A stretch of 64,000 nt of DNA from Flavobacterium panacagri (GCF_030378165.1 NZ_CP119766.1:5828001-5892000), one strand, 5' to 3'; shown: positions 1-9,123, numbered from the stretch's first letter. Notes: generated by a model from the letters alone, not told the origin. Numbers and translations are program-made.

Positions 1-163
1 TTGTAATACCTCTCTCACGCTCTAAATCATTATTATCTAAGATTAAATCACCTGTGTTTTCGTTTTCACGAAATAACTGACAGTGATACATAATTTTATC
101 AACCAAAGTTGTTTTACCGTGATCGACGTGGGCAATAATTGCAATGTTTCTAATAGATTCCAT
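1..163 (-). CDS. typA: Translational GTPase TypA/BipA, 5' part only
   Basis: The first 54 codons of a gene that runs off the left edge of the window. They encode a ribosome-associated GTPase of the elongation-factor G superfamily, involved in ribosome assembly and stress or cold adaptation. The start ATG is at 163-161. The N-terminus reads [19 protein letters not shown], which contains the G1 P-loop with the HVDHGKTT form typical of TypA and LepA; the ERERGIT stretch just before the edge is the start of the G2 region. A -7 promoter box lies 20 bases upstream. TypA is preferred over LepA because of the short N-terminus and the LVDKIMYH stretch. The rest of the protein is not visible. Confidence 0.9.
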   Translation of the reverse strand, partial: MESIRNIAIIAHVDHGKTTLVDKIMYHCQLFRENENTGDLILDNNDLERERGIT

Positions 164-182
164 CTGTGATTTTTAATGGGCG

Positions 183-190
183 CAAAGGTA
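183..190 (-). promoter_or_regulatory. -7 promoter box for typA
   Basis: Read on the minus strand this is TACCTTTG, an exact match to the Bacteroidota -7 consensus TAnnTTTG, followed by CGCCC and about 20 bases before the typA ATG. No TTG at the expected -33 spacing is obvious. Confidence 0.55.
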
Positions 191-331
191 CACTTTATTT
201 TCTAAAAAAAAACGTTTCTGACATAGTTTGCGTATATACAATCAATTAGTTAATATAAAACGTCAAAATATAGCGCTCAAAATAGCATTAACATATGTTT
301 AGTTATAGTTAATTTAACTATATTTGAAGTA

Positions 332-2041
332 ATGAAAAGTAAAACTCTCCAAATTACTCTTATTTACATAATCATTTCGATAATTATGGCTGTTGTATGT
401 CATAAATTACTCATCATTTACTTTTCTTTCTCAGATTATCTATACTTATCCCTAATAAAAGACATTATTTTTATTTTAATTACTGGATTAGTTTTCAGAT
501 TTATACTTTCAAAGAATGAACAAAAAAACATATCATTTTTTGAAAAGCTAAACAAGACTAATGAAGAAATAAAAGAATCTAATGAGAAATATGACATTGT
601 AGCAAAAGCTACCAGCGACACGATTTGGGATTGGAAAATTCAAGAGGATCGTATTAATTGGAATAAAGGCATTGAAAGTGTTTTTGGTTACAACCCCGAA
701 GAAGTAGGGAAAACTTCCAAGTGGTGGTTTGACAAAATTCACCCGGAAGACAGCATCCGAATGTCAATAAAATTATATTCATTTATTGAACAGAAAACAG
801 AAAAATGGCAAGATCAATATCGATTTAGATGTGCTGACGGAACTTATAAATATGTTCTTGACAGAGTTTTTTTGCTTAAAGATGAAAATGGCAGAGCTAT
901 TAGAATGATTGGAGCTATTCAAGATATTACAAAACAAAAGGAAGAAGAACAACGCTTAAAACTTCTGGAAACAGTAATTACACAATCCAAAGATTCTATT
1001 TTAATCACAGAAGCCAATTCTCCCGATGGAAAAATTCCAAAAATAGTTTATGTTAATCCTGCATTCTCTCAAATGTCTGGATATTTATCCAACGAAATAA
1101 TTGGTAAATCTGCAAACATTTTTAAAGGACCAAATTCTGACTCTGATGAACTAAAAAAACTCTTAAAAGCCATTAAAAACGAAGAAGAGTGTTTGATCGA
1201 AACTATAACTTACACTAAAAACAAAGAAGAATATTGGGTTCGTTTTTCTATGATTCCGATTTTTAACAATGAAGGTGTTATTTCGCACTGGATCTCTATA
1301 CAAAGAGACATTACTGACGAAAAAAAGCTGGAAACAGAAAAAGAACATCTTATTCGAGAGTTAACCCAAAACAATAAAGATTTAAAGCAATTTTCTTACA
1401 TAACATCACACAACCTTAGAGCTCCCTTATCTAATTTGATTGGACTACTCAATCTAATGGAAGACATTCCAACAGAAAACGAAGAGCTCGAAGAAATCCT
1501 GACAGGCTTTACCAAATCAACACATTTACTAAACGAAACGATCAATGATCTAGTAAAAGTTATCATTATCAAAGACAATCCTTCCATGCAAAAAGAAGAG
1601 GTTTTACTCAAAGAAGTTTTTGAAAATGTTTTCAGCCAGCTTTCTTTTCAAATAGAATCACACAAACCTATAATTAAACTCAAATTTGACAAAGTCCCTG
1701 AACTTATTACAAACAAAGCCTATATTGAAAGCATTTTATTAAATCTGCTAACCAATTCAATCAAATATAAATCAGAAAATAGAAAACTCAAAATATCGAT
1801 AACGGCAGACAAAATAGACAACAAAACAGTATTAACCTTTAAAGACAATGGCATAGGAATCGATTTAGAAAGAAACCGAGACAAAGTCTTTGGACTCTAT
1901 CAAAGATTTCACAATTACCCAGACAGCAAAGGACTAGGTCTTTATCTAGTAAAATCGCAAGTAGAAACAATGGGAGGAATAATTTCTATAGAAAGCGAAG
2001 TCAACAGCGGAACCACATTTACAATAACATTTAAAAATTAA
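332..2041 (+). CDS. PAS-domain membrane sensor histidine kinase
   Basis: A 569-residue sensor kinase. Two hydrophobic segments at about residues 7-29 and 40-60 anchor it in the membrane with little periplasmic sequence. Two PAS domains follow, at about 88-205 (including RMIGAIQDIT) and 210-330 (including WISIQRDITDE). The HisKA dimerisation box SHNLRAP puts the phospho-accepting histidine at residue 360. The C-terminal ATPase has an N box (LLNLLTNSIKY) and G boxes DNGIGID and GLGLYL. The single-domain response regulator starts 5 bases after the stop, so the two are very likely co-transcribed partners. The signal is not known; the PAS pair suggests a cytoplasmic cue. A TATATTTG at 319-326 sits only 5 bases before the ATG and may be chance. 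Confidence 0.9.
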   Translation: MKSKTLQITLIYIIISIIMAVVCHKLLIIYFSFSDYLYLSLIKDIIFILITGLVFRFILSKNEQKNISFFEKLNKTNEEIKESNEKYDIVAKATSDTIWDWKIQEDRINWNKGIESVFGYNPEEVGKTSKWWFDKIHPEDSIRMSIKLYSFIEQKTEKWQDQYRFRCADGTYKYVLDRVFLLKDENGRAIRMIGAIQDITKQKEEEQRLKLLETVITQSKDSILITEANSPDGKIPKIVYVNPAFSQMSGYLSNEIIGKSANIFKGPNSDSDELKKLLKAIKNEEECLIETITYTKNKEEYWVRFSMIPIFNNEGVISHWISIQRDITDEKKLETEKEHLIRELTQNNKDLKQFSYITSHNLRAPLSNLIGLLNLMEDIPTENEELEEILTGFTKSTHLLNETINDLVKVIIIKDNPSMQKEEVLLKEVFENVFSQLSFQIESHKPIIKLKFDKVPELITNKAYIESILLNLLTNSIKYKSENRKLKISITADKIDNKTVLTFKDNGIGIDLERNRDKVFGLYQRFHNYPDSKGLGLYLVKSQVETMGGIISIESEVNSGTTFTITFKN

Positions 2042-2046
2042 TTATT

Positions 2047-2454
2047 ATGCTCGAGCAGATTTTATGCATTGACGATGACCCCATCACGCTGATGTTATGC
2101 AAAAAAGTAATCTCTAAATCTTCATTTTCACATGAAGTTATTACAGCTCAAAACGGTGAAGAAGCACTCCATCATTTCAACACCTTAAAATATACCAACG
2201 AAAAAAACAAAAAAAAACCTGAATTGATTTTTCTAGATCTAAACATGCCTATAATGGGCGGCTGGGAATTTCTAGATCATTTTACCTCTTCAGATTACAA
2301 AGAATTCAACTCCGTCCCTGTAATTGTTCTATCCTCTACAATTGACCCTGATGATCTTGCAAAGGCTAAAAAATACCCAATTATTATCGACTTCCTATCA
2401 AAACCAATCACATTACCAATGCTTGAGTATCTTAAGAAAAAAATAACCCCTTAA
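2047..2454 (+). CDS. Single-domain response regulator (CheY-like)
   Basis: A 135-residue protein consisting only of a receiver domain. The acidic pocket is Asp9-Asp10-Asp11, the phospho-acceptor is Asp64 in FLDLNMP, the switch serine is Ser96 or Ser97, and the conserved lysine is Lys119 in FLSKP. There is no DNA-binding or enzyme domain, so it must act through protein contacts or as a phosphate relay. It follows the histidine kinase by 5 bases and is followed by a strong terminator, so the two genes form a closed two-gene unit. Such stand-alone receivers paired with PAS kinases are common in Flavobacteriia; the target is unknown. Confidence 0.9.
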   Translation: MLEQILCIDDDPITLMLCKKVISKSSFSHEVITAQNGEEALHHFNTLKYTNEKNKKKPELIFLDLNMPIMGGWEFLDHFTSSDYKEFNSVPVIVLSSTIDPDDLAKAKKYPIIIDFLSKPITLPMLEYLKKKITP

Positions 2455-2522
2455 GTAATTTTCAAATCATAAAACAAACACCTCAAAAACTTAAAATTTC
2501 ACACAACGGACTGTTAAATAAG

Positions 2523-2570
2523 AAAATCCAAATTCCAATTATAAATAAAATTAGAATTTGGATTTTTTTT
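2523..2570 (+). terminator. Rho-independent terminator of the kinase/regulator operon
   Basis: A 13-base arm at 2523-2535 (AAAATCCAAATTC) pairs with 2554-2566, and the right arm runs into a T tract. It lies 69 bases past the response-regulator stop. Confidence 0.8.
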
Positions 2571-2593
2571 TATTACTAAAATCTCATTAAACA

Positions 2594-2620
2594 TAAAAAA
2601 AGTCCTCTAGAAGAGGACTT
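2594..2620 (-). terminator. Rho-independent terminator of rpsT
   Basis: The stem AAGTCCTCT at 2600-2608 pairs with AGAGGACTT at 2612-2620 with a 3-base loop. On the minus strand the hairpin is followed by a run of T (the A tract at 2594-2600). It lies 25 bases past the rpsT stop. Confidence 0.85.
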
Positions 2621-2644
2621 TATATATTTAAAAATTGTATTTAA

Positions 2645-2896
2645 TTACAATTTAGCAACATGTTTAGTTAATTTAGACTTCAAGTTAGAAGCTTTATTAT
2701 CATGAATGATGTTCTTTTTAGCCAATTTATCAATCATAGAAATTACAGTTGATAATTTTGCAGCTGCATCAGATTTGTCAGTAGCTAATCTTAATGCTTT
2801 AATTGCGTTACGAGTAGTTTTATGTTGGTATCTGTTAAGAACTCTTTTCTTTTCGTTGCTTCTGATTCTTTTTAATGCTGACTTATGATTTGCCAT
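2645..2896 (-). CDS. rpsT: 30S ribosomal protein S20
   Basis: An 83-residue, very basic protein with the classic S20 start MANHKSALKRIRSNEKKR. The rest is helical and rich in Lys, Arg and Ala, as expected for S20, which binds 16S rRNA early in small-subunit assembly. The length matches the family (about 80-90 residues). It is a single-gene unit: a terminator follows it, and the upstream neighbour is the tRNA-Glu cluster on the same strand. No clear TAnnTTTG promoter was found in the 155 bases between the tRNAs and the gene, so read-through from the tRNA promoter is possible. Confidence 0.97.
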   Translation of the reverse strand: MANHKSALKRIRSNEKKRVLNRYQHKTTRNAIKALRLATDKSDAAAKLSTVISMIDKLAKKNIIHDNKASNLKSKLTKHVAKL

Positions 2897-3051
2897 TTTC
2901 TTTAATTTTAGATGTAATAATTATTATAAATACTAGTTAAATAAAGAAAAACCTCCCACAATTGAAAAACAATCACTTTGGTTTTAACTAATAAAATAAA
3001 AACCGAGACACCAATTTTTATTTTATAAAACTTATTTACAACTAATTTTTG

Positions 3052-3123
3052 TAGTCTGTAAGGGAATCGAACCCCTGTTACCAGGACGAAAGCCTGGAGT
3101 CCTAACCCCTAGACGAACAGACC
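3052..3123 (-). tRNA. tRNA-Glu (TTC), third gene of the cluster
   Basis: A 72-base cloverleaf on the minus strand. The acceptor arm starts GGTCTGT, the anticodon stem CCAGG/CCTGG encloses the loop CTTTCGT with anticodon TTC, and the T loop GGTTCGATTCC is intact. No CCA is encoded. It differs from the other two copies in the acceptor stem, D arm, anticodon loop and T stem. Confidence 0.95.
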
Positions 3124-3167
3124 AGTTCTCTTCTAAGTTTTCTTCAATTTATGTAAAATTGAAATTG

Positions 3168-3239
3168 TAGTCCGTGGGGGAATCGAACCCCCCTTACCAG
3201 GATGAAAACCTGGCGTCCTAACCGATAGACGAACGGACC
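3168..3239 (-). tRNA. tRNA-Glu (TTC), second gene of the cluster
   Basis: A 72-base cloverleaf on the minus strand starting GGTCCGT, with anticodon loop TTTTCAT giving anticodon TTC inside the stem CCAGG/CCTGG. Its mature region is identical to the copy at 3281-3352, which implies recent duplication or gene conversion. No CCA is encoded. Confidence 0.95.
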
Positions 3240-3280
3240 ATTATATCAAGCTAAAGAACTTAAAATTGCAGAAAAAAAAG

Positions 3281-3352
3281 TAGTCCGTGGGGGAATCGAA
3301 CCCCCCTTACCAGGATGAAAACCTGGCGTCCTAACCGATAGACGAACGGACC
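3281..3352 (-). tRNA. tRNA-Glu (TTC), first gene of the cluster
   Basis: A 72-base cloverleaf on the minus strand, identical in sequence to the gene at 3168-3239, with anticodon TTC. It is promoter-proximal: a consensus promoter lies 23 bases upstream. The 41-base spacer to the next tRNA suggests one polycistronic precursor. Confidence 0.95.
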
Positions 3353-3374
3353 ATGTATTTCTCTAATGCGGATG

Positions 3375-3404
3375 CAAAGATACATCTATTTTTTAGTTGC
3401 ACAA
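3375..3404 (-). promoter_or_regulatory. Consensus promoter of the tRNA-Glu operon
   Basis: On the minus strand this reads TTG (3404-3402), 19 bases, then TATCTTTG (3382-3375). That is an exact match to the Flavobacterium/Bacteroides promoter TTG-N19-TAnnTTTG, placed 23 bases before the first tRNA-Glu. Confidence 0.85.
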
Positions 3405-3432
3405 TAGCTGATACATTTTTTTTTATTTTTTT

Positions 3433-4911
3433 TTAATACGCCTTCGCAAAAAGCACTCTTTTAGCAGAAGGATTCCCTGTAAACACACAGCTTCCCGCCT
3501 CTTCAACAGCATCCAAAGGAATACAACGAATGGTCGCTTTTGTCAAATCTTTTATCTTCTCTTCAGTAGTAGCAGTTCCATCCCAGTGCGCAGATACAAA
3601 ACCTCCTTTACCTTCTAAAACCTCTTTAAACTCCTCAAAATTATTCACTTCCGTAATATGTGTATTACGATAGTTTAGTGCTCTGTCAAATAAGTCTTTT
3701 TGAATCTGTTCTAGAAGATCATTTATATAGTTAACGATTTTTTCTCCCTCAACAACTTCTTTTGTCAAATTATCACGTCTTGCAACCTCGAAAGTTCCAT
3801 TTTCCAAATCTTTTGGACCAACTGCAATTCTAACCGGAACACCTTTTAATTCCCATTCAGCAAATTTAAAGCCCGGTTTTTGAGTTGTTCTATCATCGTA
3901 TTTTACAGAAATCTTCAATTTTCTTAATTTCACAGCCAGTTCATTAACAGCAGTTGTAATCTGAGCTAACTGCTCATCTGTTTTATGAATCGGAACAATA
4001 ACTACTTGTATCGGAGCTAAATTTGGAGGCAAAACCAATCCTTGATCATCAGAATGCGTCATAATCAAAGCTCCCATCAAACGAGTTGAAACTCCCCATG
4101 ATGTTCCCCAAACATGTTCTTGTTTTCCTTCAGCGTTAGCAAACTTAACATCAAATGCCTTTGCAAAATTCTGACCCAAGAAGTGAGAAGTTCCAGCTTG
4201 TAACGCTTTCCCATCTTGCATCAATGCTTCAATACAATAGGTTTCATCAGCACCGGCAAAACGTTCTGTTTCTGTTTTTATTCCTTTTACTACCGGAATT
4301 GCCATAAAGTTCTCAACAAAATCAGCATATACATTCATCATTTTTTCAGACTCCTCAATAGCTTCTGTTTTTGTAGCATGAGCAGTATGCCCTTCTTGCC
4401 ATAAGAATTCAGCAGTTCTCAAAAATAAACGCGTACGCATTTCCCAACGAACCACATTTGCCCATTGATTAATCAATAAAGGCAAATCTCTATAAGACTG
4501 CACCCATCCTTTATATGTAGACCAGATAATAGCCTCACTAGTCGGACGAACTATAAGTTCTTCTTCCAATTTAGCATTTGGATCAACCATTAATTTCCCT
4601 GGTCGTTCTTCATCATTTTTTAATCTATAATGTGTCACAACGGCACATTCTTTTGCAAACCCTTCAGCATTTGTCTCTTCAGCCTCAAACATGCTCTTAG
4701 GCACAAATAAAGGAAAATAAGCATTCTGATGTCCAGTTTCTTTGAACATACGATCTAATTCAGCTTGCATTTTTTCCCAAATAGCATATCCGTACGGTTT
4801 AATCACCATACATCCTCTAACTCCTGAATTTTCAGCTAGATCTGCCTTAACAACCAGCTCGTTATACCATTTCGAATAATCTTCTGATCTTGTAGTGAGG
4901 TTCTTACTCAT
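3433..4911 (-). CDS. proS: Prolyl-tRNA synthetase, eukaryote/archaeal-like type
   Basis: A class II aminoacyl-tRNA synthetase that charges tRNA-Pro. The ATG at 4911 gives 492 residues starting [19 protein letters not shown]; the reading frame extends upstream only to a TTG, which is less likely. Motif 2 is visible around [20 protein letters not shown] and motif 3 around the [14 protein letters not shown] stretch. The anticodon-binding domain follows, and then the C-terminal zinc-binding-like extension ending in AKAY that marks the short ProRS of eukaryotes, archaea and Bacteroidota. The editing insertion of the long bacterial ProRS (E. coli type) is absent. It is divergent from the lipoprotein gene at 5014. 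Confidence 0.95.
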   Translation of the reverse strand: MSKNLTTRSEDYSKWYNELVVKADLAENSGVRGCMVIKPYGYAIWEKMQAELDRMFKETGHQNAYFPLFVPKSMFEAEETNAEGFAKECAVVTHYRLKNDEERPGKLMVDPNAKLEEELIVRPTSEAIIWSTYKGWVQSYRDLPLLINQWANVVRWEMRTRLFLRTAEFLWQEGHTAHATKTEAIEESEKMMNVYADFVENFMAIPVVKGIKTETERFAGADETYCIEALMQDGKALQAGTSHFLGQNFAKAFDVKFANAEGKQEHVWGTSWGVSTRLMGALIMTHSDDQGLVLPPNLAPIQVVIVPIHKTDEQLAQITTAVNELAVKLRKLKISVKYDDRTTQKPGFKFAEWELKGVPVRIAVGPKDLENGTFEVARRDNLTKEVVEGEKIVNYINDLLEQIQKDLFDRALNYRNTHITEVNNFEEFKEVLEGKGGFVSAHWDGTATTEEKIKDLTKATIRCIPLDAVEEAGSCVFTGNPSAKRVLFAKAY

Positions 4912-4975
4912 ATTATATAGTTTGGCACAAATTTTGTTTTCAATAATTTTAACTAAATAGTTTGACAAAACTAAC

Positions 4976-4983
4976 TATTTTTG
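4976..4983 (+). promoter_or_regulatory. -7 promoter box for the 5014 lipoprotein gene
   Basis: TATTTTTG, an exact TAnnTTTG match, 30 bases before the ATG. A TTG lies 11 bases upstream, which is closer than the usual 17-23 spacing, so only the -7 box is claimed. Confidence 0.45.
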
Positions 4984-5013
4984 TAATGTGCAACAATAAA
5001 AATCACCACAGAT

Positions 5014-6048
5014 ATGAAAACTAACATTTCTCTTCGCCGAAACTCTAATCATTTTTACTTAATTGGATTAGTGAGTTTATTACTAGCGTCGTGTGGTTCT
5101 TACCAAAACTCCTCTTATTATGAAAATGACGGAGTATATGGTAATTCATCATCAAACAGCTATGTGCAACAATCCAGTGGCACAAACAATCAATACAAAG
5201 ACTACTTCAGATCTTTGCAGGATGACAATCAGCCAACTGAAATTTTTACAGACGTTGACAACTATACTAATTACTCTGAAAGCGACAGCACTCAAACTGC
5301 TTCTGTAGGATATCCTGCATGGGGAAGTAGCAGTTCAGAAGTTTCCGTTAATGTTTATTCTGACCCAATGTGGTCAATGGGATTCGGAATGGGATACCCA
5401 TACTACGGATGGGGTTACGGAGGATACTGGGGCGGTGGCTATTGGGGAGCTGGCTGGGGATATCCAGGATACGCTTGGGGCTACCCGGGTTATTGGGGGC
5501 CAGGATGGGGTTATCCAGGATATTGGGGCGGCGGTAGCTACTACGGCTACAACAACTATAACTATTCTTATGGAAGAAGAGGTTCTGCCGCATATTACGG
5601 AAACAGAAATTACGTAAACAACAGAAGTTACACTTCAAACAGAGGAAGTTTTACCACAAACAGAAACTACACCACAAACAGAAACAGCTACAACACAAAT
5701 AGAAATTACACGACAAACAGGTCTTCTAATAGCAATGGCTACACAGATTTCAGAAGAAGCTCAAACTCTACTTACAACAGAGGCACGACAAGTCCTACAT
5801 TTACAAACAGGAGAGCCAACACTAACAGTGCAGACTACAGCAATTCTAGCAATAGAAGATCTTACAACAACAATAGTGGCACAACAAACAGAAGCTACAC
5901 CCCTAGCAACAACAGCAACTCATCTAGAAGCTACACCCCTAGCAGCCCATCACGCTCTATGAACAGTAGTGGAGGTGGCATGAGATCGTCTGGCGGCGGT
6001 GGCGGTGGAGGAATGAGATCTGGCGGTGGCGGAGGAGGAAGAAGATAA
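5014..6048 (+). CDS. Low-complexity Gly/Tyr/Trp/Asn-rich surface lipoprotein
   Basis: A 344-residue protein of unknown function. The signal peptide ends in a lipobox (LLASCGS), so it should be a lipoprotein. Residues about 118-190 are built from imperfect repeats of the GYPGYWG type, very rich in Gly, Tyr and Trp. Residues about 195-265 are repeats of the NRNYTTNRN type. The tail is Ser/Asn-rich and ends in polyglycine with Arg (GGGGRR). No enzyme motif is visible. The composition recalls structural or adhesive extracellular proteins; database entries of this type are sometimes mislabelled as vitellogenin. The FadL-like gene starts 41 bases downstream on the same strand, so the two may be co-transcribed. 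Confidence 0.8.
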   Translation: MKTNISLRRNSNHFYLIGLVSLLLASCGSYQNSSYYENDGVYGNSSSNSYVQQSSGTNNQYKDYFRSLQDDNQPTEIFTDVDNYTNYSESDSTQTASVGYPAWGSSSSEVSVNVYSDPMWSMGFGMGYPYYGWGYGGYWGGGYWGAGWGYPGYAWGYPGYWGPGWGYPGYWGGGSYYGYNNYNYSYGRRGSAAYYGNRNYVNNRSYTSNRGSFTTNRNYTTNRNSYNTNRNYTTNRSSNSNGYTDFRRSSNSTYNRGTTSPTFTNRRANTNSADYSNSSNRRSYNNNSGTTNRSYTPSNNSNSSRSYTPSSPSRSMNSSGGGMRSSGGGGGGGMRSGGGGGGRR

Positions 6049-6089
6049 CTTTCTCTTCAGTAAACAAATTCAAACTAAAACTTATCCAA

Positions 6090-7592
6090 ATGAAAAAAAT
6101 ACTTTTCCTACTTATAACAGGACTAACTGTCAGCGCGTCATATTCTCAAGAAGTTTCAGATGCTTTACGTTATGCCCAAGATAATTTAACGGGAACTGCG
6201 CGATTCAGAGCCATGAGCGGTGCCTTTGGAGCTGTTGGAGGAGATTTATCTGCTCTAAGCGTAAACCCAGCTGGATCCGCAATATTCAATACTAATCAAG
6301 TTGGAATATCATTTAGCAATCAAAATGTTAAAAACAATTCAAACTACTTTGGCACTGAAACTTCTGATAAAAAGAATTCTTTCATTTTAAACCAAGCAGG
6401 CGGTGTTTTTGTTTTCAAAGACAGAAACCCAAATAACGGATGGAATAAAATTGCTATTGGAGCGACTTATGAAAACACTAATAATTTCAATAATAGTGTT
6501 TTTTCTGCTGGAACAAACCCAACTAATTCTATAGACGGATATTTCCTAGCTTTTGCTGACGGAATTCAGCTACAAGACATTGACGGACTAGACTACCGAG
6601 ATCTTGACTATAGAGGACAACAAGCCTACATGGGATATCATGGGTACGTTATTGACCCTGTAGCTAATACAGCCACTAACACTCAATATATCAGCAACGT
6701 TCCCGAAGGAGGTAATTATTACCAAGAAAACGAAATTTACACTCGAGGTTACAACAGTAAAGTAAGCTTCAATATCGCCACTTCTTATAAAGACAGACTT
6801 TATTTTGGAGCTAATTTAAATGTTCATGTGACTGATTACAGAAGATCTTCAAGTTTTTACGAAGACAATATCAATGCACTACAACCATACGAAACGATTT
6901 CAAATTTACGTTTCAACAATGAATTATACACTTACGGAAATGGTTTTTCTTTCCAGCTAGGAGCAATTGGAAAAGTAACTGAAGCTTTTAGACTCGGTAT
7001 TGCTTACGAATCTAACACTTGGTATGAACTTTATGACGAAACCTCTCAAAGCATCAATACTACAAGACAAGCAGATGGCGGACAGCCTTTAAATGCAAAT
7101 GTAAACCCTAATGTAGTAAACGTATACGACTCTTATACTTTACAAACTCCAGACAAATGGACATTCAGCGCCGCTTATGTGTTTGGAAAATCAGGATTAT
7201 TGAGCATCGATTATGCTGTAAAAAATTACGGAAACACAAAATTCAAACCTATAAATGATGCTGGTTTCAGAGGAATTAACAGTGACATCAGCAACACTTT
7301 AACTAGTACTGGAGAATTACGAATTGGTGGCGAATACAAAATAAAACAATTAAGCTTACGAGGTGGATATCGTTTTGAAGGAAGCCCATATAAAAACGGC
7401 ACTACCATTGGTGACTTAACAAGTTACTCTGGTGGTTTAGGATACAACTTTGGCGGCACTAAATTAGACTTAGCTTACTCTTATTTAGAAAGAAAATCAA
7501 ATCAAGGATTTTTTGCAACAGGTTTTACAGACGGAGCTAACATCTCTTCAAAACTTAACAATGTAACCCTTACTTTATTATTTGAATTGTAA
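6090..7592 (+). CDS. Outer-membrane transport protein, OMPP1/FadL/TodX family
   Basis: A 500-residue outer-membrane beta-barrel. The signal peptide MKKILFLLITGLTVSASYSQ is cleaved before EVSDALRYAQ. The mature start, with FRAMSGAFGAVGGDLSALS and NPAGSA, is the conserved N-terminal hatch region of FadL-like proteins, which carry long-chain fatty acids or other hydrophobic compounds across the outer membrane. The remainder is alternating beta-strand sequence ending in an aromatic-rich strand (LTLLFEL), as expected for barrel insertion. Homologues in this phylum are often annotated as hemin receptor without proof. A terminator follows the gene. Confidence 0.85.
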   Translation: MKKILFLLITGLTVSASYSQEVSDALRYAQDNLTGTARFRAMSGAFGAVGGDLSALSVNPAGSAIFNTNQVGISFSNQNVKNNSNYFGTETSDKKNSFILNQAGGVFVFKDRNPNNGWNKIAIGATYENTNNFNNSVFSAGTNPTNSIDGYFLAFADGIQLQDIDGLDYRDLDYRGQQAYMGYHGYVIDPVANTATNTQYISNVPEGGNYYQENEIYTRGYNSKVSFNIATSYKDRLYFGANLNVHVTDYRRSSSFYEDNINALQPYETISNLRFNNELYTYGNGFSFQLGAIGKVTEAFRLGIAYESNTWYELYDETSQSINTTRQADGGQPLNANVNPNVVNVYDSYTLQTPDKWTFSAAYVFGKSGLLSIDYAVKNYGNTKFKPINDAGFRGINSDISNTLTSTGELRIGGEYKIKQLSLRGGYRFEGSPYKNGTTIGDLTSYSGGLGYNFGGTKLDLAYSYLERKSNQGFFATGFTDGANISSKLNNVTLTLLFEL

Positions 7593-7615
7593 TTAAGAAT
7601 AAATAGATGAATGAA

Positions 7616-7650
7616 AATTTCCGTCAAAATCAATTTGGCGGATTTTTTTT
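7616..7650 (+). terminator. Terminator after the FadL-like gene
   Basis: CCGTCAAA at 7621-7628 pairs with TTTGGCGG at 7634-7641 (one G-T pair), followed by an eight-T tract. Confidence 0.75.
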
Positions 7651-7740
7651 ACCCGTAAACTACGCTACCTATTTCCTTAAAAACCTATATAAAAAACATC
7701 TAAATAAAACCTAAACAAGCGGTGTTTGAATAAAAAAGTG

Positions 7741-7748
7741 TAATTTTG
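7741..7748 (+). promoter_or_regulatory. -7 promoter box for rimO
   Basis: TAATTTTG, an exact TAnnTTTG match followed by CACTCC, 20 bases before the rimO ATG. No TTG at standard spacing. Confidence 0.5.
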
Positions 7749-7767
7749 CACTCCAATTTATAAAAGT

Positions 7768-9081
7768 ATGAGAACCAAGTCTTTAAAAAAGAACAAAATT
7801 AACGTAATCACTCTTGGGTGTTCAAAAAATGTTTATGACAGTGAAGTCCTTATGGGACAGCTGCGTGCGAATGGAAAAGAAGTTGAACATGAAGCTCCAG
7901 CAGAAAAAGAAGGAAACATTATTGTAATTAATACTTGTGGATTTATTGACAATGCAAAAGCAGAATCAGTAAACATGATTTTGGAATACGCTGATAAAAA
8001 AGACAGAGGACTTGTTGATAAAGTTTTTGTTACAGGATGTTTATCTGAGCGTTACAGACCAGATTTAGAAAAAGAAATTCCAAACGTAGATCAATATTTT
8101 GGAACTACAGAATTACCTCAATTACTAAAAGCTCTTGGAGCAGATTATAAACACGAATTACTTGGAGAGCGTTTAACTACAACTCCAAAAAACTACGCTT
8201 ACTTAAAAATTGCAGAAGGCTGCGATAGACCTTGTAGTTTCTGTGCCATTCCATTAATGAGAGGCTCACACGTCTCTCAGCCAATTGAGAAATTAGTAAA
8301 AGAAGCTCAGGGATTAGCAAAAAACGGAGTTAAAGAATTAATCTTAATTGCTCAGGATTTAACTTATTACGGTCTTGATCTTTATAAAAAGAGAAATCTT
8401 GCTGAACTTCTTGAAGAATTAGCAAAAGTTGAAGGCATTGAATGGATTCGCCTTCATTATGCCTACCCAACTGGCTTCCCTATGGACGTTTTAGAATTAA
8501 TGAAACGTGAACCAAAAATTTGCAATTACATTGACATTCCTTTACAGCATATTTCAGATTCAATCTTGAAATCAATGCGCCGTGGCACAACTCAGGCTAA
8601 AACAACGCAGTTATTGAAAGATTTCCGCGCTGCAGTTCCCGGAATGGCTATTAGAACAACTCTTATTGTTGGTTATCCTGGTGAAACACAAGAAGATTTT
8701 GAAATCTTAAAAGATTTTGTTCAAGAAATGAAATTTGACAGAATGGGATGCTTTGCTTATTCTCATGAAGAAAATACTCATGCTTATTTGTTAGAAGACA
8801 ACGTACCAGATGATGTAAAACAAGCTCGTGCAAATGAAATCATGGAATTACAATCTCAAATTTCATGGGATTTAAACCAAGAAAAAGTAGGCAAAGTTTT
8901 TAGATGTATTATTGACAGGAAAGAAGGCGCTCATTTTGTGGGGCGTACAGAGTTTGACAGCCCTGATGTTGACAACGAAGTTTTAATAGATGCTTCTAAA
9001 CATTATGTAAAAACTGGTGAATTTGTTAATATCAAGATAATTGAAGCAACAGAATTTGATTTATACGGAGAACCTGCTTAA
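7768..9081 (+). CDS. rimO: Ribosomal protein S12 methylthiotransferase RimO
   Basis: A 437-residue radical-SAM enzyme that adds a methylthio group to an aspartate of ribosomal protein S12. The N-terminal UPF0004 domain supplies the auxiliary iron-sulfur cysteines Cys18 (TLGCSKN), Cys57 (NTCGF) and Cys91 (TGCLSE). The radical-SAM cluster motif is CDRPCSFC (Cys152, Cys156, Cys159). A TRAM domain occupies about the last 65 residues. LGCSKN separates RimO from the related tRNA enzyme MiaB, which usually has a different N-terminal motif. The secreted-protein gene at 9124 begins 42 bases later with no terminator between, so a shared transcript is possible. Confidence 0.95.
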   Translation: MRTKSLKKNKINVITLGCSKNVYDSEVLMGQLRANGKEVEHEAPAEKEGNIIVINTCGFIDNAKAESVNMILEYADKKDRGLVDKVFVTGCLSERYRPDLEKEIPNVDQYFGTTELPQLLKALGADYKHELLGERLTTTPKNYAYLKIAEGCDRPCSFCAIPLMRGSHVSQPIEKLVKEAQGLAKNGVKELILIAQDLTYYGLDLYKKRNLAELLEELAKVEGIEWIRLHYAYPTGFPMDVLELMKREPKICNYIDIPLQHISDSILKSMRRGTTQAKTTQLLKDFRAAVPGMAIRTTLIVGYPGETQEDFEILKDFVQEMKFDRMGCFAYSHEENTHAYLLEDNVPDDVKQARANEIMELQSQISWDLNQEKVGKVFRCIIDRKEGAHFVGRTEFDSPDVDNEVLIDASKHYVKTGEFVNIKIIEATEFDLYGEPA

Positions 9082-9123
9082 ATTTACGCTGAACAATTGT
9101 TAACACTAGACAAAAATACTTTT

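Noticed and set aside
4216..4404. Plus-strand 62-residue frame inside proS
   Set aside because: It is antisense to conserved catalytic-domain sequence and has no protein features of its own.
3433..4968. Longer proS reading frame starting at 4968
   Set aside because: The extension begins at TTG and adds 19 residues with no match to ProRS; the ATG at 4911 gives the normal N-terminus.
5348..5638. Minus-strand and alternative-frame reading frames over the Gly/Tyr-rich lipoprotein
   Set aside because: They are shadows of the repetitive coding sequence; the signal peptide and lipobox are only in the 5014-6048 frame.
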